From NCBI RefSeq assembly GCF_001654965.1, contig NZ_LXEV01000023.1, forward strand, positions 124,001 to 188,000: a stretch of DNA of 64,000 nt, given 5' to 3'. The notes beneath the pieces were generated by a model. The model searched no databases and was not told the DNA's origin. It worked only from the letters and a program-made list of their open reading frames with translations. Position 1 is the first letter of the stretch. Every line of letters starts with the position of its first letter. The DNA is from Proteus hauseri ATCC 700826. GTDB taxonomy: Bacteria > Pseudomonadota > Gammaproteobacteria > Enterobacterales > Enterobacteriaceae. Positions 31,476-42,090 of the stretch are shown here, piece after piece. The translations under genes were made by a program, and so were the position numbers.

Positions 31476-32243
31476 CTAGAAATAATAGTTAGTTGATATT
31501 TTATTCAATTGATTATCACTTGAATCATATTGAAATTTAATCTCTCCTTTGACTTGATGGTGAATAATTGATTTTTGGCTACCTAACCGTACAAAAACCA
31601 TCGGCAACGATTTTTCTTTATCAGCTAATTCACTTATTGACATCACATCAATAGAATCAAGATTATATTCAACTTCTTTTAGTTCCTGAGTACATTCAAT
31701 ATATAATTGATCTAACTTCTCTTTAATTTCATCAAGCTTAACCTCTTTATTACTCTTTATTTCATTAATTAAATCATTTAACTTACCTTTAGCATCATCA
31801 TAGAGTCCCTTACTTTTTTCATTTAATCGGTACTTTGAAACCACATAAGGTTTAAACTTTTCATTCATATTACTTTTTGTTTGAGATGACAATGTTTCTT
31901 TTCTTTCTTTTAAATCAGATAAAAACTGTTGTATTTCTGGGTTTTCATTGATTACATTTTCTTTATCTTTACTAATTTTAGTTTGATAATCATCATTTCT
32001 CTCTTTTTTGTTTAATACCAATTTATTTTTAAATCTTCTCCCAGATAATAAATTTAAATATACTTTATCTAATTTATCGATATTGTTTGATACTTCATGT
32101 TGGTTAGGATAACTATCAAATAATTTATTGATTTTTAAAATACGTTTATATATTCCTTTACGATTACTATTACTCTTTTCAATTTCTTCTTTACTCTTTA
32201 GTTCTTCACTATTAAATAATGAAAAACCTAAAAGTGCATTAAC
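31476..32243 (-). pseudogene. 3' part of the AvrE-like effector gene in the -1 frame
   Basis: This frame is open from the slippery site to the stop codon (255 codons). It has no credible start of its own: the first plausible start, TTG 32021, sits in the middle of continuous coding sequence. It contains two charged, coiled-coil-like stretches, then NENPEIQQFLSDL, a Lys/Glu-rich helix region, and a C-terminal strand region (VKGEIKFQYDSSDNQLNK). The last 130 residues follow the order of features at the AvrE/DspE C-terminus, where I recall matching NNDPALKDIIKQL and GTINFKYGQD. It belongs with the upstream 730-codon frame as one gene of 981 codons. Confidence 0.6.
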
Positions 32244-34420
32244 TTTTTTTGAATCATTACCTCAAAATTTTTCACTGTGGTTAATGGATACCACTGTATC
32301 TCATTTGTAGAGCTTGTCGATGAAGGTGTGAACTTTAAATCTCGATATAATTCAAAATTAAAATCAAGTAATTTAAGACTAACGTCTCTTTTAGATTCGT
32401 CAGACTCTAATTGTCCATAGTCAAGAAATTTATTGATATTTATATTTAGTTTTAAAACATTGGCAATAAAATTCGCCCCTATTGCATTTCTTGGTATTGT
32501 TACTTCTGTATTTGAACCTACGCTAACACCAACATCAAAACTTGCTTCACTTCTTAGTTCAACACCCAGTGATGCATTAATCTTTCTATTTTTTTTAAGT
32601 GTTGAACTGTATTTCAATCTATCCTTGGTAATATATAATCCTTTATCAATACACTCAGCAACATCATCTAATGCAATTTTGAATGAAAAATTAGATTGTT
32701 TTTCATGATTGATATTAAGGATCACACTTGCCATTGCAGGGGTAATAACACCGTAATTAATACTATCATTTCCCCACCTTTGATTATATGCACCAATACC
32801 AGCAGATAGTCCCGCAGATACATCCATATTATTTTTATTAACAAATGAAAATATTACTTCAGTTTCTTTAGTTTCTTCTTTAACTTCTTCAGCTTTTGAA
32901 AGTGTACACGAATGTGTTTTTGCATAACTCGCTAATAAAAAGGCATTAACACCAATATTTTTGGGTAAATTAAATGCATTCATACCAAAAAATGCTCGAA
33001 TGTCATTATAATGATTAAGCGTTATACTCTCTTTTTCTTTTAATTCTTTAACAACAGAATAGATAACCTCACCTTGAGTTTTCCCATTATTAATACCCTT
33101 AACCACTTTATTTAATACAGCATAACTTTTGCTTATGTTTTTTTTCACTCCATCAAGCGCTATATTTTTATTTTTATAAGATGATGTTGAAGAATTAACT
33201 AATTGTTTTATATTTGAAAATAAACCTCTAAATCCAGGATCAACACTTTTAGCAATACTCGACATCATAGCTTTATATTTCTTTAAGGCATATTGTTGTT
33301 TTGCTTTATCAATATGAACTCTTGAATTATCTATAAATGATGAAAAAAAAGGAATATGTTGGCTACTAAAATTACCTATAGTTTGAGTAGAAAATGGTTG
33401 CCCTGAATGATAGTTTTTAAAATTATTCTCACCTACCATTGAATAAAATGATAAAGGAGGTTCTTGTGTTAATCTTGTTATCTCAAATTGACAATCTTTA
33501 ATAGAAAAAATATTTAAAGGATCTAAATAGTAGATTTTTATTTTATTTCCTTTATCAACAACCAACTGAATTTGATTTAAGATAGGTTTTATCGCCAATA
33601 TTTTATCTTTTTCTTCTAACGGTAATTTTATTTTATCTTCTTTGATATTATCTTTTTTGATATTATCTTCTTTTATTTTGCTATCAACTTCATCCATTTT
33701 TGCTTCTAATCTAGCAGGTAAACCTTTAGTAAAAATTTGATTATCTTTTAGCTCCATCTCGAGCCTCATTCCTTCCCTATTAATTTTTAAAATATTTTTA
33801 CTTTTTTTTTCAATAATATTATTAATACTTGATAAGTCCTGTTTTTCATTTTCCTTTGGTATATAACTTTCATATTCAACAAGAAAATTACTGTCAATAT
33901 TTCCTTGCTTAACATTTTCTAAATTATATTCTTTTATGATTTTTTTAAAATTAATCTTATAAAAAATATCTTTTTCAGATGCTGAATTATTATCTTTTTG
34001 CTTACCAATTAAAAAACCATCAAGATCTACATAAATCTCTTCGAATTTTATACTTTCTCCATTTTCTGATTCTATGTTGAATCCCTCATATTTAAATCCA
34101 CCTTTTAGGTGTTTATGATATAATCCAGCAAATAAATCATAGCTTCTTCCTTTAATTAATAATAAAGAACCATCTTCTTCAAGGGTAACCCCCATATTAT
34201 TTAACAAAGAAGTATTAGTTGAACCCAAGTAAACATAATTATTAGCCTTATTTATGCTAAAATGTTTCTTCTCTTTTTCATTACTGCTAATATTATTAGC
34301 ATATGAATTATTACTATTATCTACATTAAGGACCTGCCCTTTTTCTTTGAATTTTATATCCTTATAGATAGTTGAAGGAATTAATCTACTTGGATGCTCT
34401 ATTTTTATCCCATTACTCAT
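32228..34420 (-). CDS. AvrE/DspE-like type III effector, 5' frame
   Basis: A 730-residue frame that continues in the -1 frame to give 981 residues. No signal peptide; the N-terminus is Ser/Asn-rich. Residues about 60-110 (YLGSTNTSLLNNMG, SLLLIKGRSYDLFAG) look like beta-propeller repeats. Residues about 370-490 are helical. A beta-rich part from about 510 has alternating strands (VSAGLSAGIGAY, SFKIALDDVAECI, LRSEASFDVGVSVGS), in the order seen in the DspE C-terminal half. AvrE proteins form water-permeable pores in host membranes. At 981 residues it is much shorter than known members (about 1,600-1,800). Strongly AT-rich versus neighbours, suggesting transfer. Family assignment is by remembered similarity, not a search. 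Confidence 0.6.
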   Translation of the reverse strand: MSNGIKIEHPSRLIPSTIYKDIKFKEKGQVLNVDNSNNSYANNISSNEKEKKHFSINKANNYVYLGSTNTSLLNNMGVTLEEDGSLLLIKGRSYDLFAGLYHKHLKGGFKYEGFNIESENGESIKFEEIYVDLDGFLIGKQKDNNSASEKDIFYKINFKKIIKEYNLENVKQGNIDSNFLVEYESYIPKENEKQDLSSINNIIEKKSKNILKINREGMRLEMELKDNQIFTKGLPARLEAKMDEVDSKIKEDNIKKDNIKEDKIKLPLEEKDKILAIKPILNQIQLVVDKGNKIKIYYLDPLNIFSIKDCQFEITRLTQEPPLSFYSMVGENNFKNYHSGQPFSTQTIGNFSSQHIPFFSSFIDNSRVHIDKAKQQYALKKYKAMMSSIAKSVDPGFRGLFSNIKQLVNSSTSSYKNKNIALDGVKKNISKSYAVLNKVVKGINNGKTQGEVIYSVVKELKEKESITLNHYNDIRAFFGMNAFNLPKNIGVNAFLLASYAKTHSCTLSKAEEVKEETKETEVIFSFVNKNNMDVSAGLSAGIGAYNQRWGNDSINYGVITPAMASVILNINHEKQSNFSFKIALDDVAECIDKGLYITKDRLKYSSTLKKNRKINASLGVELRSEASFDVGVSVGSNTEVTIPRNAIGANFIANVLKLNININKFLDYGQLESDESKRDVSLKLLDFNFELYRDLKFTPSSTSSTNEIQWYPLTTVKNFEVMIQKKLMHF
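32244..32272 (-). promoter_or_regulatory. Candidate -1 programmed frameshift site
   Basis: On the minus strand the zero-frame codons read CAA AAA AAG, forming the heptamer A AAA AAG, as in E. coli dnaX. A Shine-Dalgarno-like GAGGT ends 9 nt upstream of it; in dnaX a similar element sits 10 nt upstream. Slipping back one base continues as GTT AAT GCA into the 255-codon frame; without slipping, translation stops at TAG four codons after AAG. No strong GC-rich stem was found downstream. A plain indel in the A7 run (32244-32250) is the alternative. Confidence 0.5.
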
Positions 34421-34549
34421 CGCTCACTCCCATTACATTAAAATAATGGGATTATCATCAATAAGATAAACTGCAATAGATATCTATTTATAACCGGAAT
34501 TTTATTACATTATATAAAAAAAAGAAAAAGTGATATTATTTGAAAGTAA

Positions 34550-34592
34550 TAATAAAAAAAGAGACGATAGTTTTAATATTATCGTCTCTTAT
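34550..34592 (-). terminator. Terminator of ghrA
   Basis: AGAGACGATA (34560-34569) pairs perfectly with TATCGTCTCT (34580-34589). On the minus strand it is followed by a run of T residues, just past the ghrA stop codon. It isolates the AvrE-like gene from ghrA transcription. Confidence 0.88.
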
Positions 34593-34618
34593 CAAAATAT
34601 AAGTGTTAATTATTCGGC

Positions 34619-35560
34619 TCAATAACCGTTTTTCATATCAACAACACCAAATGGCATTTCACCTTTTTCGATACGTTCAATATTCTCTTTAATCGTATCC
34701 ATTGCAATATTAGGCAAGGTAAAAGCCGCGATATGCGGTGTAATAGAAATACGAGGGTGAGTCCAGAACGGATGCATTCCTGCTAACGGCTCTTGAGCAA
34801 AAACATCAAGGGTTGCGTCGGCAATGTATCCTTGATCTATCGCTTCTAATAAGTCTTGATCAACTAAATGAGCACCACGGGCAAGATTAATTAAATAAGA
34901 AGAAGGTTTCAGTTGCTCAAAGAGTGAGAAATTAAGAATACCATGAGTTTCTGGTGTATAAGGTAATAAGTTAACCAGTAAATTACACTCAGTTAAAAAG
35001 TCATTTAGCTGCTCTTTACCATGAAAACTCGCTACATTTTCGATTTGTTTGGCGCTACGGCTCCAACAACGAACCTTGAAACCTAATTGTGCAAGCTTTG
35101 TTGCCACACTGCCACCTAAAGCACCCGCTCCCAGCACACCAATAACAAAATTATCGTAGCTATGAGATGGCAATTGTTTCCAAAGCCGTTGCGATTGCTG
35201 GCGTTTATAATCGTCCATGCGACGAAAATAATACATTACTTTAGCAATAGCATATTCTTGCATTTGAAGCCCCATTCCTGTGTCTTCTAAACGCATAACC
35301 GGTACGCCCGCAGGTAATGTGCCTGGGTTTTGTTGCTCTTGTTTCAAAATAGCATCAACGCCCGCACCTAAAGCAAAAATCCCTTTTAGATGATTACGAC
35401 CCGCTAGCATCTCATAAGGAGGAAGCCAGACCATAGCATAATCAGCGGGTTGGTCGTCTCCCGGCTTCCAAGCCCTAATGTTGGCATCAGGTAAACGCGC
35501 CTTCATACCGTTTATCCATGTATCTGCGTCAAAAAAAGGATGATAATAAATAATATTCAT
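34619..35560 (-). CDS. ghrA: Glyoxylate/hydroxypyruvate reductase A
   Basis: D-2-hydroxyacid dehydrogenase that reduces glyoxylate and hydroxypyruvate with NADPH. I start at ATG 35560 (MNIIYYHPFFDADTW) behind GGAGGAAGG, giving 313 residues (312 in E. coli). The nucleotide-binding GVLGAGALGGSVATKLAQLG is at about 142-161. Catalytic residues lie in NLARGAHLVD (Arg), DVFAQEPL (Glu) and ITPHIAAFTLP (His). It lies next to a tRNA-Ser gene, as in E. coli (serX). Confidence 0.94.
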   Translation of the reverse strand: MNIIYYHPFFDADTWINGMKARLPDANIRAWKPGDDQPADYAMVWLPPYEMLAGRNHLKGIFALGAGVDAILKQEQQNPGTLPAGVPVMRLEDTGMGLQMQEYAIAKVMYYFRRMDDYKRQQSQRLWKQLPSHSYDNFVIGVLGAGALGGSVATKLAQLGFKVRCWSRSAKQIENVASFHGKEQLNDFLTECNLLVNLLPYTPETHGILNFSLFEQLKPSSYLINLARGAHLVDQDLLEAIDQGYIADATLDVFAQEPLAGMHPFWTHPRISITPHIAAFTLPNIAMDTIKENIERIEKGEMPFGVVDMKNGY

Positions 35561-35792
35561 TTTGCCTTCCTCCAGCATTTTTATCATAGGGTGCGGGGGT
35601 TAGAGGTTAATTTCAAGCCTCTTTGAAAAAGTTGTTAATAAAAATGTTGAGAATGTTAACCAGTTAACGAAAATATGAACCATTAAATCAACACTGCAAA
35701 TTTGATTACTGCATAATTTGTTTAGCATTTGCTCATATTGTTTTTTATTTGGCTGCTTGATGGAAAAGTTAAGAAAAAAATACATTTAGCTG

Positions 35793-35821
35793 TTGACGCT
35801 TATGCTCCTTTTCCCTATAGT
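35793..35821 (+). promoter_or_regulatory. Sigma-70 promoter of tRNA-Ser
   Basis: -35 TTGACG (35793-35798), a 17-bp spacer and -10 TATAGT (35816-35821). A GC-rich discriminator (AGCGCCCC) follows, typical of stringently controlled stable-RNA promoters. The tRNA begins about 65 nt after the expected start site. Confidence 0.85.
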
Positions 35822-35892
35822 AGCGCCCCGTTGAGATGTGACATATCTGTGTTCAATAAAAGCTATGTTCAATAACATACTCAACAAAAAAC

Positions 35893-35980
35893 GGTGAGAT
35901 GTCCGAGAGGCTGAAGGAGCACGCCTGGAAAGTGTGTATACGGCAACGTATCGAGGGTTCGAATCCCTCTCTCACCGCCA
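35893..35980 (+). tRNA. serX: tRNA-Ser, anticodon GGA
   Basis: An 88-nt gene including the encoded CCA end. The acceptor stem GGTGAGA pairs with TCTCACC. The anticodon loop contains CTGGAAA, giving anticodon GGA for UCC/UCU codons. A long variable arm typical of serine tRNAs and the GGTTCGAATCC T-loop are present. It is almost identical to E. coli serX/serW, and the neighbouring ghrA supports orthology to serX. No integrase gene or duplicated tRNA end was seen nearby. Confidence 0.98.
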
Positions 35981-35990
35981 TCTTCTAAGA

Positions 35991-36022
35991 TAGAGCCTAG
36001 CTTTTAGTTAGGCTCTATTTTT
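35991..36022 (+). terminator. Terminator of tRNA-Ser
   Basis: TAGAGCCTA (35991-35999) pairs perfectly with TAGGCTCTA (36009-36017) around a 9-nt loop, followed by a T run. It starts 11 bp after the tRNA. Confidence 0.9.
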
Positions 36023-36621
36023 TTATGTTTAAAATAGACTAACATAGCCCTCGCTAAGTTGCTTGTTTGCTCAATTTTCCTACTTAGGCTATCTTTTATA
36101 TTTTTACATTACATTGATTTCTACATTACCTTTTTTAGGCTTAAAAATAGTTTAAAATATTAATTTCTTTACCTATTAGTATAGGCATTAGTATAAGGAA
36201 TAATATTTTTTATTTTTCTTAATCGTTTAAATATATTATTTTTACTATTTTCAATAGCTATTTTTTATTAATTTTATTGATTATAATTTATTTTTACTCA
36301 TACAGTTCTTATCAATTTTTGATGTTTTTTATTTGATTTTCTTTATTAATGACATTTAATCTAAAATAAAACTATTTTTATACTTTTAAAATAAAATTCA
36401 ACCTTCATTTTCAATGAGGCAACAGAATAAATACAATCAGAAACATAATGTTACCATTTTAGCTTAACTTATTAGTTTAATTGATTTTTATTTCTTTAAG
36501 CCTTAAGATATACATTAATAATTTGATATATCACATTATTATCAGCGAATAAAAGCGATATCCTCTCTTTTCCTTATCGCCATTATTCGGCATCTGACTT
36601 CTTATTTTGGTTTGATCCTAA
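36023..36621. other. 600-bp AT-rich gene-free stretch before dauA
   Basis: Very AT-rich, dominated by T and A runs, with no convincing open frame on either strand. The dauA promoter must lie in its last part. No direct repeat of the tRNA 3' end was noticed, so there is no sign of an integrated element despite the tRNA next door. Confidence 0.5.
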
Positions 36622-38322
36622 ATGAAAACTCATAAAGTTAACCGGGTTCGCCCTTTTAGTGCATTTATTGATGCATGTGTGAAAGAACCGTATTCTTTTG
36701 CACGTTTATTAAAAGATATTATTGCAGGGATCACCGTAGGTATTATCGCGATACCTCTAGCTATGGCATTAGCTATTGGTAGCGGTGTTCCTCCGCAATA
36801 CGGTCTTTATACCGCAGCTATTGCCGGTATTGTTATCGCAGTGTCTGGTGGCTCTCGCTACAGTGTTTCAGGTCCCACCGCTGCGTTTGTTGTTATTCTT
36901 TATCCCGTATCACAGCAATTTGGCTTAAGTGGCTTGTTAATTGCCACACTAATGTCTGGTGTTATTTTAGTGGTTATGGGGTTAGCTCGCTTTGGTAAGC
37001 TAATCGAGTATATTCCTGTTTCCGTAACATTAGGATTCACCTCAGGGATAGCTATCACCATTGCGACAATGCAAATAAAAGATTTTTTTGGCCTTGAACT
37101 GACACACGTGCCAGAAACCTATATTGATAAAGTTATTGCATTAGGTGCTGCATTACCGACTATTCATATCGGTGATACCTTAATTGGACTTACCACGCTT
37201 TTGGTTCTTATCTATTGGCCTAAATTAAATTTACGCTTACCCGGCCACTTACCCGCTTTAATTGCTGGCACAGCGGTGATGGGAATTGTAAATTTACTGG
37301 GGCATGATGTTGCAACTATTGGCTCACAATTTAGTTATATGCTGCCGAATGGCACAACCGGACAAGGTATTCCTCCTATTTTACCTCAGTTCGTTCTGCC
37401 TTGGAATTTACCGAGTACCGGCGAATCCTTAACACTTAATTGGAGCACCGTTTCTGCATTGTTGCCAGCCGCATTTTCAATGGCAATGCTAGGCGCTATA
37501 GAATCGTTATTATGTGCAGTTGTTCTTGATGGTATGACAGGTAAGAAACATCACTCTAATGATGAACTTGTTGGTCAAGGGGTGGGTAATATTGTTGCAC
37601 CATTCTTTGGTGGTATTACAGCAACAGCTGCAATTGCACGTTCTGCGGCTAATGTGCGCGCAGGTGCAACATCACCTGTTTCTGCTATTGTTCACTCGTT
37701 ATTAGTTTTATTAACGTTATTAGTTCTCGCCCCCTTCCTCTCTTATTTACCATTAGCAGCAATGTCTGCATTACTATTAATTGTTGCATGGAATATGAGT
37801 GAAGCTCGTAAAGTTATTGACCTTATTCGTCATGCCCCAAAAGACGATATTATCGTATTAGTCTTATGCTTATCACTTACTGTACTGTTTGATATGGTGA
37901 TTGCGATTACTATTGGTATAGTACTGGCTTCGTTATTATTTATGCGCCGTATTGCTAATATGACGAAAATAACAGAGTCCTCTTATACTGATGATGATAA
38001 ACAGTTATTAGTCGTACGTGTTAATGGCCCATTATTCTTTGCCGCTGCTGAACGTATTTTTAATGAATTACGTGAACGTAGTAAAGGTTATAAAACAGTA
38101 ATTATGCAGTGGGATGCGGTACCCGTGCTTGATGCCGGTGGTTTACATGCTTTTCAACATTTTATTAATGATGTAAAGAAAGATACTCATGTCATTGTCT
38201 GTGATATTCCATTCCAGCCATTAAAAACATTAGCAAGAGCCAGAGTTGCCCCGATTGAAGGCGCGCTTAATTTTTATCCTTCACTACAGAAAGCATTAGA
38301 TGATATGGAGCTGATTCATTAA
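36622..38322 (+). CDS. dauA: DauA, SulP-family C4-dicarboxylate transporter
   Basis: Inner-membrane anion transporter of 566 residues (550 in E. coli DauA/YchM), which takes up succinate and other C4-dicarboxylates at acidic pH. The N-terminal core has about 14 membrane segments, with conserved [21 protein letters not shown] and [20 protein letters not shown] in overlapping pieces. The C-terminal STAS domain spans about 445-560 ([13 protein letters not shown]). In E. coli it sits next to prs; here it is about 8 kb away and upstream of the yhcC/kdsA block. Confidence 0.93.
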   Translation: MKTHKVNRVRPFSAFIDACVKEPYSFARLLKDIIAGITVGIIAIPLAMALAIGSGVPPQYGLYTAAIAGIVIAVSGGSRYSVSGPTAAFVVILYPVSQQFGLSGLLIATLMSGVILVVMGLARFGKLIEYIPVSVTLGFTSGIAITIATMQIKDFFGLELTHVPETYIDKVIALGAALPTIHIGDTLIGLTTLLVLIYWPKLNLRLPGHLPALIAGTAVMGIVNLLGHDVATIGSQFSYMLPNGTTGQGIPPILPQFVLPWNLPSTGESLTLNWSTVSALLPAAFSMAMLGAIESLLCAVVLDGMTGKKHHSNDELVGQGVGNIVAPFFGGITATAAIARSAANVRAGATSPVSAIVHSLLVLLTLLVLAPFLSYLPLAAMSALLLIVAWNMSEARKVIDLIRHAPKDDIIVLVLCLSLTVLFDMVIAITIGIVLASLLFMRRIANMTKITESSYTDDDKQLLVVRVNGPLFFAAAERIFNELRERSKGYKTVIMQWDAVPVLDAGGLHAFQHFINDVKKDTHVIVCDIPFQPLKTLARARVAPIEGALNFYPSLQKALDDMELIH

Positions 38323-38585
38323 GCATTCCATTTAAACAATAATAAACTTAGCCTTTAATCTCTATTTAATTAAATGATTAGAGGTTAAGTTTATTTTTAA
38401 CGTTATTTTAAAAATAAATAATACCCCCTATTTCTGCTTAGATAATCCCTTTTATTATTAACACTAAAGCAATAAATATGTTTACACACCCTATAATTCC
38501 GAAAGGTTATAATAAAGTTTACAACTCCTATTTAATTTAAACATCAATCTACTTATAAAAGAGAAGTTATCTTATTTCTATAAAC

Positions 38586-39530
38586 TTACTCTTTTATAAT
38601 ATTATCAATATAACGAATAAACGGCTTATTTATGCCACTTCCCTGAACGCCATTCTCTAATAAATCTTGATAAAGTGCATTCATTCCTAACCAGTGATTT
38701 TCACACCATTCTGGTGCTAATAACGTAGGTTTTCTCGCACTGGCACAAACTCGGTGATAAATAATATCAGGAGGTGTATGACGGATCATTTCGCCAGCAG
38801 TATAAACATATTCTTCTTGGGTTAATGGCGTTATACGCCCTGCTTTCCAAGCTTTCGCTATCGTACTTCCTTCAACAATATGTAAAGGATGTAATTTAAG
38901 CCCATCAACACCGGTTTCAATAACATGCTGTAGCGTTTGCATATTTAGCTGATGATCTTCACGAGGCAGTCCCACAATAAGATGCGTACACACTTTTAAA
39001 CCTCGTCGCCGTGCTTCTCGTGTTGTTGCTTGATAGCATTGAAAATTATGACCGCGATTAATATGTTTTAACGTTTTATTATGTGCCGTTTGTAAACCCA
39101 ATTCTAACCACACTTCATAACCTTGATCTTGATAGCTTTGTAGCAAATCTAATACACTAACAGGCACACAATCAGGCCGAGTACCGACACATAAACCAAC
39201 CATATTCGCTTGTAACAATGCGGTTTCATACAGAGTACGCAAATATTCTACTTCGGCATAAGTGCTGGTATAGGCTTGAAAATAGGCAAGATAACGGCGG
39301 GCGCGATTAATATTTTTGGCTTGTTCAGCGACTTGTTCTTCAATGGAGTGATATTGCGTTTGTTCATCAGCAAATGAGGAGACATTACAAAACGTACACC
39401 CCCCCCGCCCTAATGTACCATCACGATTAGGACAGCTAAAACCGCCGTGTAGGTTGATTTTATGAATTTTTTCGTGATAACGGCGCTGTAGATCAGCGCC
39501 GAACATATTCACAACAGTATGCAGTTGCAT
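38586..39530 (-). CDS. yhcC: Radical SAM protein, YhcC family
   Basis: Radical SAM enzyme of 314 residues, TIGR01212-like, resembling E. coli YhcC (309). The iron-sulphur cysteines form C-x11-C-x2-C (FSCPNRDG then GGCTFCN) near residue 32 rather than the common CxxxCxxC. The substrate is unknown. It begins 8 bp after the kdsA stop codon, so it should be read from the kdsA transcript. In E. coli yhcC is not linked to kdsA. Confidence 0.88.
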   Translation of the reverse strand: MQLHTVVNMFGADLQRRYHEKIHKINLHGGFSCPNRDGTLGRGGCTFCNVSSFADEQTQYHSIEEQVAEQAKNINRARRYLAYFQAYTSTYAEVEYLRTLYETALLQANMVGLCVGTRPDCVPVSVLDLLQSYQDQGYEVWLELGLQTAHNKTLKHINRGHNFQCYQATTREARRRGLKVCTHLIVGLPREDHQLNMQTLQHVIETGVDGLKLHPLHIVEGSTIAKAWKAGRITPLTQEEYVYTAGEMIRHTPPDIIYHRVCASARKPTLLAPEWCENHWLGMNALYQDLLENGVQGSGINKPFIRYIDNIIKE

Positions 39531-39538
39531 AACAACAA

Positions 39539-40429
<891 letters not shown>

Positions 40430-40448
40430 TTAAGTACGTTTTAAAATT

Positions 40449-41261
40449 TTAATGTAGAACAACAGGATTTTGTTCTATCGAATGAATTTGGATTTTAATC
40501 ATTTCTGAAATTGGATCTTCAGGGCATTGCTCAACAAAGTAATTTAAATCAGAAAGCGCCACATGATTACATTCTAATTGAGCATAAATTAATCCACGAT
40601 CACGTATTTCATAAGGATCTTCTGGGTCAAACATTAAAACCGTTTCACTCGCTTTTAATGCTTGTTCCATATTTTTTTCTTCCATCAACGAAACTTTTAA
40701 TGTGTCTAATAGCTTTCGTATAATTGAGCTATATTCTGATTCTTCTAAATCAGCATCAATAAGTATCGAGTTATTTCCTATATTTCCTTTCAACCATACT
40801 TCGAGTGTATGTTGAGATAAATATTCACCATTAATTGGATTTAAAAATATAGCCTTTTCGTCGGGAATATCTATTCTAATAATTAATTGTGTAGGAAAAA
40901 TAACCGGAGCTAATGGCAGATTTAACGCCTGCGCGATATAAATTAAAATTGAACCTAATGAAACAGGAGAACCAATATGTGTAGATAATACTTTATCCAA
41001 CCATAAGGTATCTGATAGGCAATATTTTCCACTCGCACCACTAAAATGCCACTGTTTATAAAATAGCTTTAATAGCGCTTCAATTCGTTCTCGCACACTT
41101 GTGTTTTGAGGAATTTCAGCTTCTGCCTGTTCAACTAACTGAGCTAATTGATAGCTAACTGAATGAGTAGGAAAATCAGGCCGAATAGCCTGAGAGATAA
41201 GGATCATCCCTTTTACCAAAGGGGCTTTATTAAATTCGTAATCAGCTATGGTTTCTATCAT
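40449..41261 (-). CDS. sirB1: SirB1, transglutaminase-like/TPR protein
   Basis: Conserved protein of 270 residues (269 in E. coli), with an N-terminal transglutaminase-like fold (about 30-170; GSPVSLGSILIYIAQ, LPLAPVIFPTQLIIR) and a C-terminal TPR-like part (FDPEDPYEIRDRGLIYAQL). The enzymatic role is unknown. Its first 20 bp overlap the end of prmC, implying translational coupling. In E. coli sirB2 lies between prmC and sirB1; here it is missing. Confidence 0.93.
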   Translation of the reverse strand: MIETIADYEFNKAPLVKGMILISQAIRPDFPTHSVSYQLAQLVEQAEAEIPQNTSVRERIEALLKLFYKQWHFSGASGKYCLSDTLWLDKVLSTHIGSPVSLGSILIYIAQALNLPLAPVIFPTQLIIRIDIPDEKAIFLNPINGEYLSQHTLEVWLKGNIGNNSILIDADLEESEYSSIIRKLLDTLKVSLMEEKNMEQALKASETVLMFDPEDPYEIRDRGLIYAQLECNHVALSDLNYFVEQCPEDPISEMIKIQIHSIEQNPVVLH

Positions 41262-42090
41262 AATTCCAACGACCTACTGTCACTCGCTCATTACCGCCAT
41301 AGTCACGGAAAGTTTCCACACAGCAGTAACCCTTATCAGCAAAAATTTTGCGTACACCCTCACCTTGCTGCCAGCCGTGTTCTATTAATACCCAGCCTTT
41401 ATCAGTTAAAAACTGATCTGCAGTTGTGATGATTGTTTCAATATCAGCAAAGCCATTTTTACCCGCCACCAACGCCGTTAATGGCTCAAAACGGACATCG
41501 CCTTGATAAATATGCTCATCACATTCATCAATGTAAGGAGGATTACTAATTATCATATCAAATTGGTGACCTGAGAGTGAACTAAACCAGCAACTTTCCA
41601 TAAATTCTGTGTTGTTCAACGCTAAATTTTGAGCGTTCTCTTGAGCTAATGCCACGGCTTCTGGCTGAAAATCCACACCAATAATATGGCTATCAGGACG
41701 TTCTGAAGCGATAGCTAACGCAATAGCGCCTGTTCCGGTACCTAAATCAAGGATCTTTGCAGGGGTTGATATAAGCTTTTCTAGCGCTTTTTCAACTAGG
41801 CATTCTGTATCAGGGCGAGGAATTAACGTTGCAGGAGAGACTTTTAACGGCAATGACCAAAATTCTCGTTCACCAACCAAATAAGCAATTGGCTCCCCCG
41901 TAATTCGGCGCGCCAATAATTGTGCCAGCTGTTCTAATTCTATTTCTGATAATTGCGTTTCATTAAAAGCAATCAAATAAGTACGAGCACGTTTTGTTAC
42001 GTGCCCAAGAAGTATTTCGGCATCGCGCTTTGGGCTGTCACTTTCAATTAATTGCAAGGCTGCTTGTTGCAGCCATTGTTCATAATTCAT
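41242..42090 (-). CDS. prmC: Release factor glutamine methyltransferase PrmC
   Basis: Methylates the GGQ glutamine of RF1 and RF2. The 282 residues have SAM motif I at ILDLGTGTGAIALAIA (about 113-128) and the substrate-binding NPPY motif in IISNPPYIDECDEHIY. The start codon overlaps the prfA stop codon by one base, and the end overlaps sirB1, so this is a tight prfA-prmC-sirB1 operon. Acting on the neighbouring gene product RF1 fits the context. Confidence 0.97.
   Translation of the reverse strand: MNYEQWLQQAALQLIESDSPKRDAEILLGHVTKRARTYLIAFNETQLSEIELEQLAQLLARRITGEPIAYLVGEREFWSLPLKVSPATLIPRPDTECLVEKALEKLISTPAKILDLGTGTGAIALAIASERPDSHIIGVDFQPEAVALAQENAQNLALNNTEFMESCWFSSLSGHQFDMIISNPPYIDECDEHIYQGDVRFEPLTALVAGKNGFADIETIITTADQFLTDKGWVLIEHGWQQGEGVRKIFADKGYCCVETFRDYGGNERVTVGRWNYDRNHS

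Noticed and set aside
31476..32021. Separate 181-codon gene starting at TTG 32021
   Set aside because: Its frame is open far upstream to the slippery site, so it is better read as the 3' part of the AvrE-like gene.
32244..32250. A7 run as a phase-variable contingency tract
   Set aside because: Seven bases is short for phase variation, and a frameshift heptamer in correct phase explains the break more simply; not excluded.
35893..36621. tRNA-Ser followed by an AT-rich stretch, suspected integrated element
   Set aside because: No integrase gene, no repeat of the tRNA 3' end and no cargo genes were seen before dauA.
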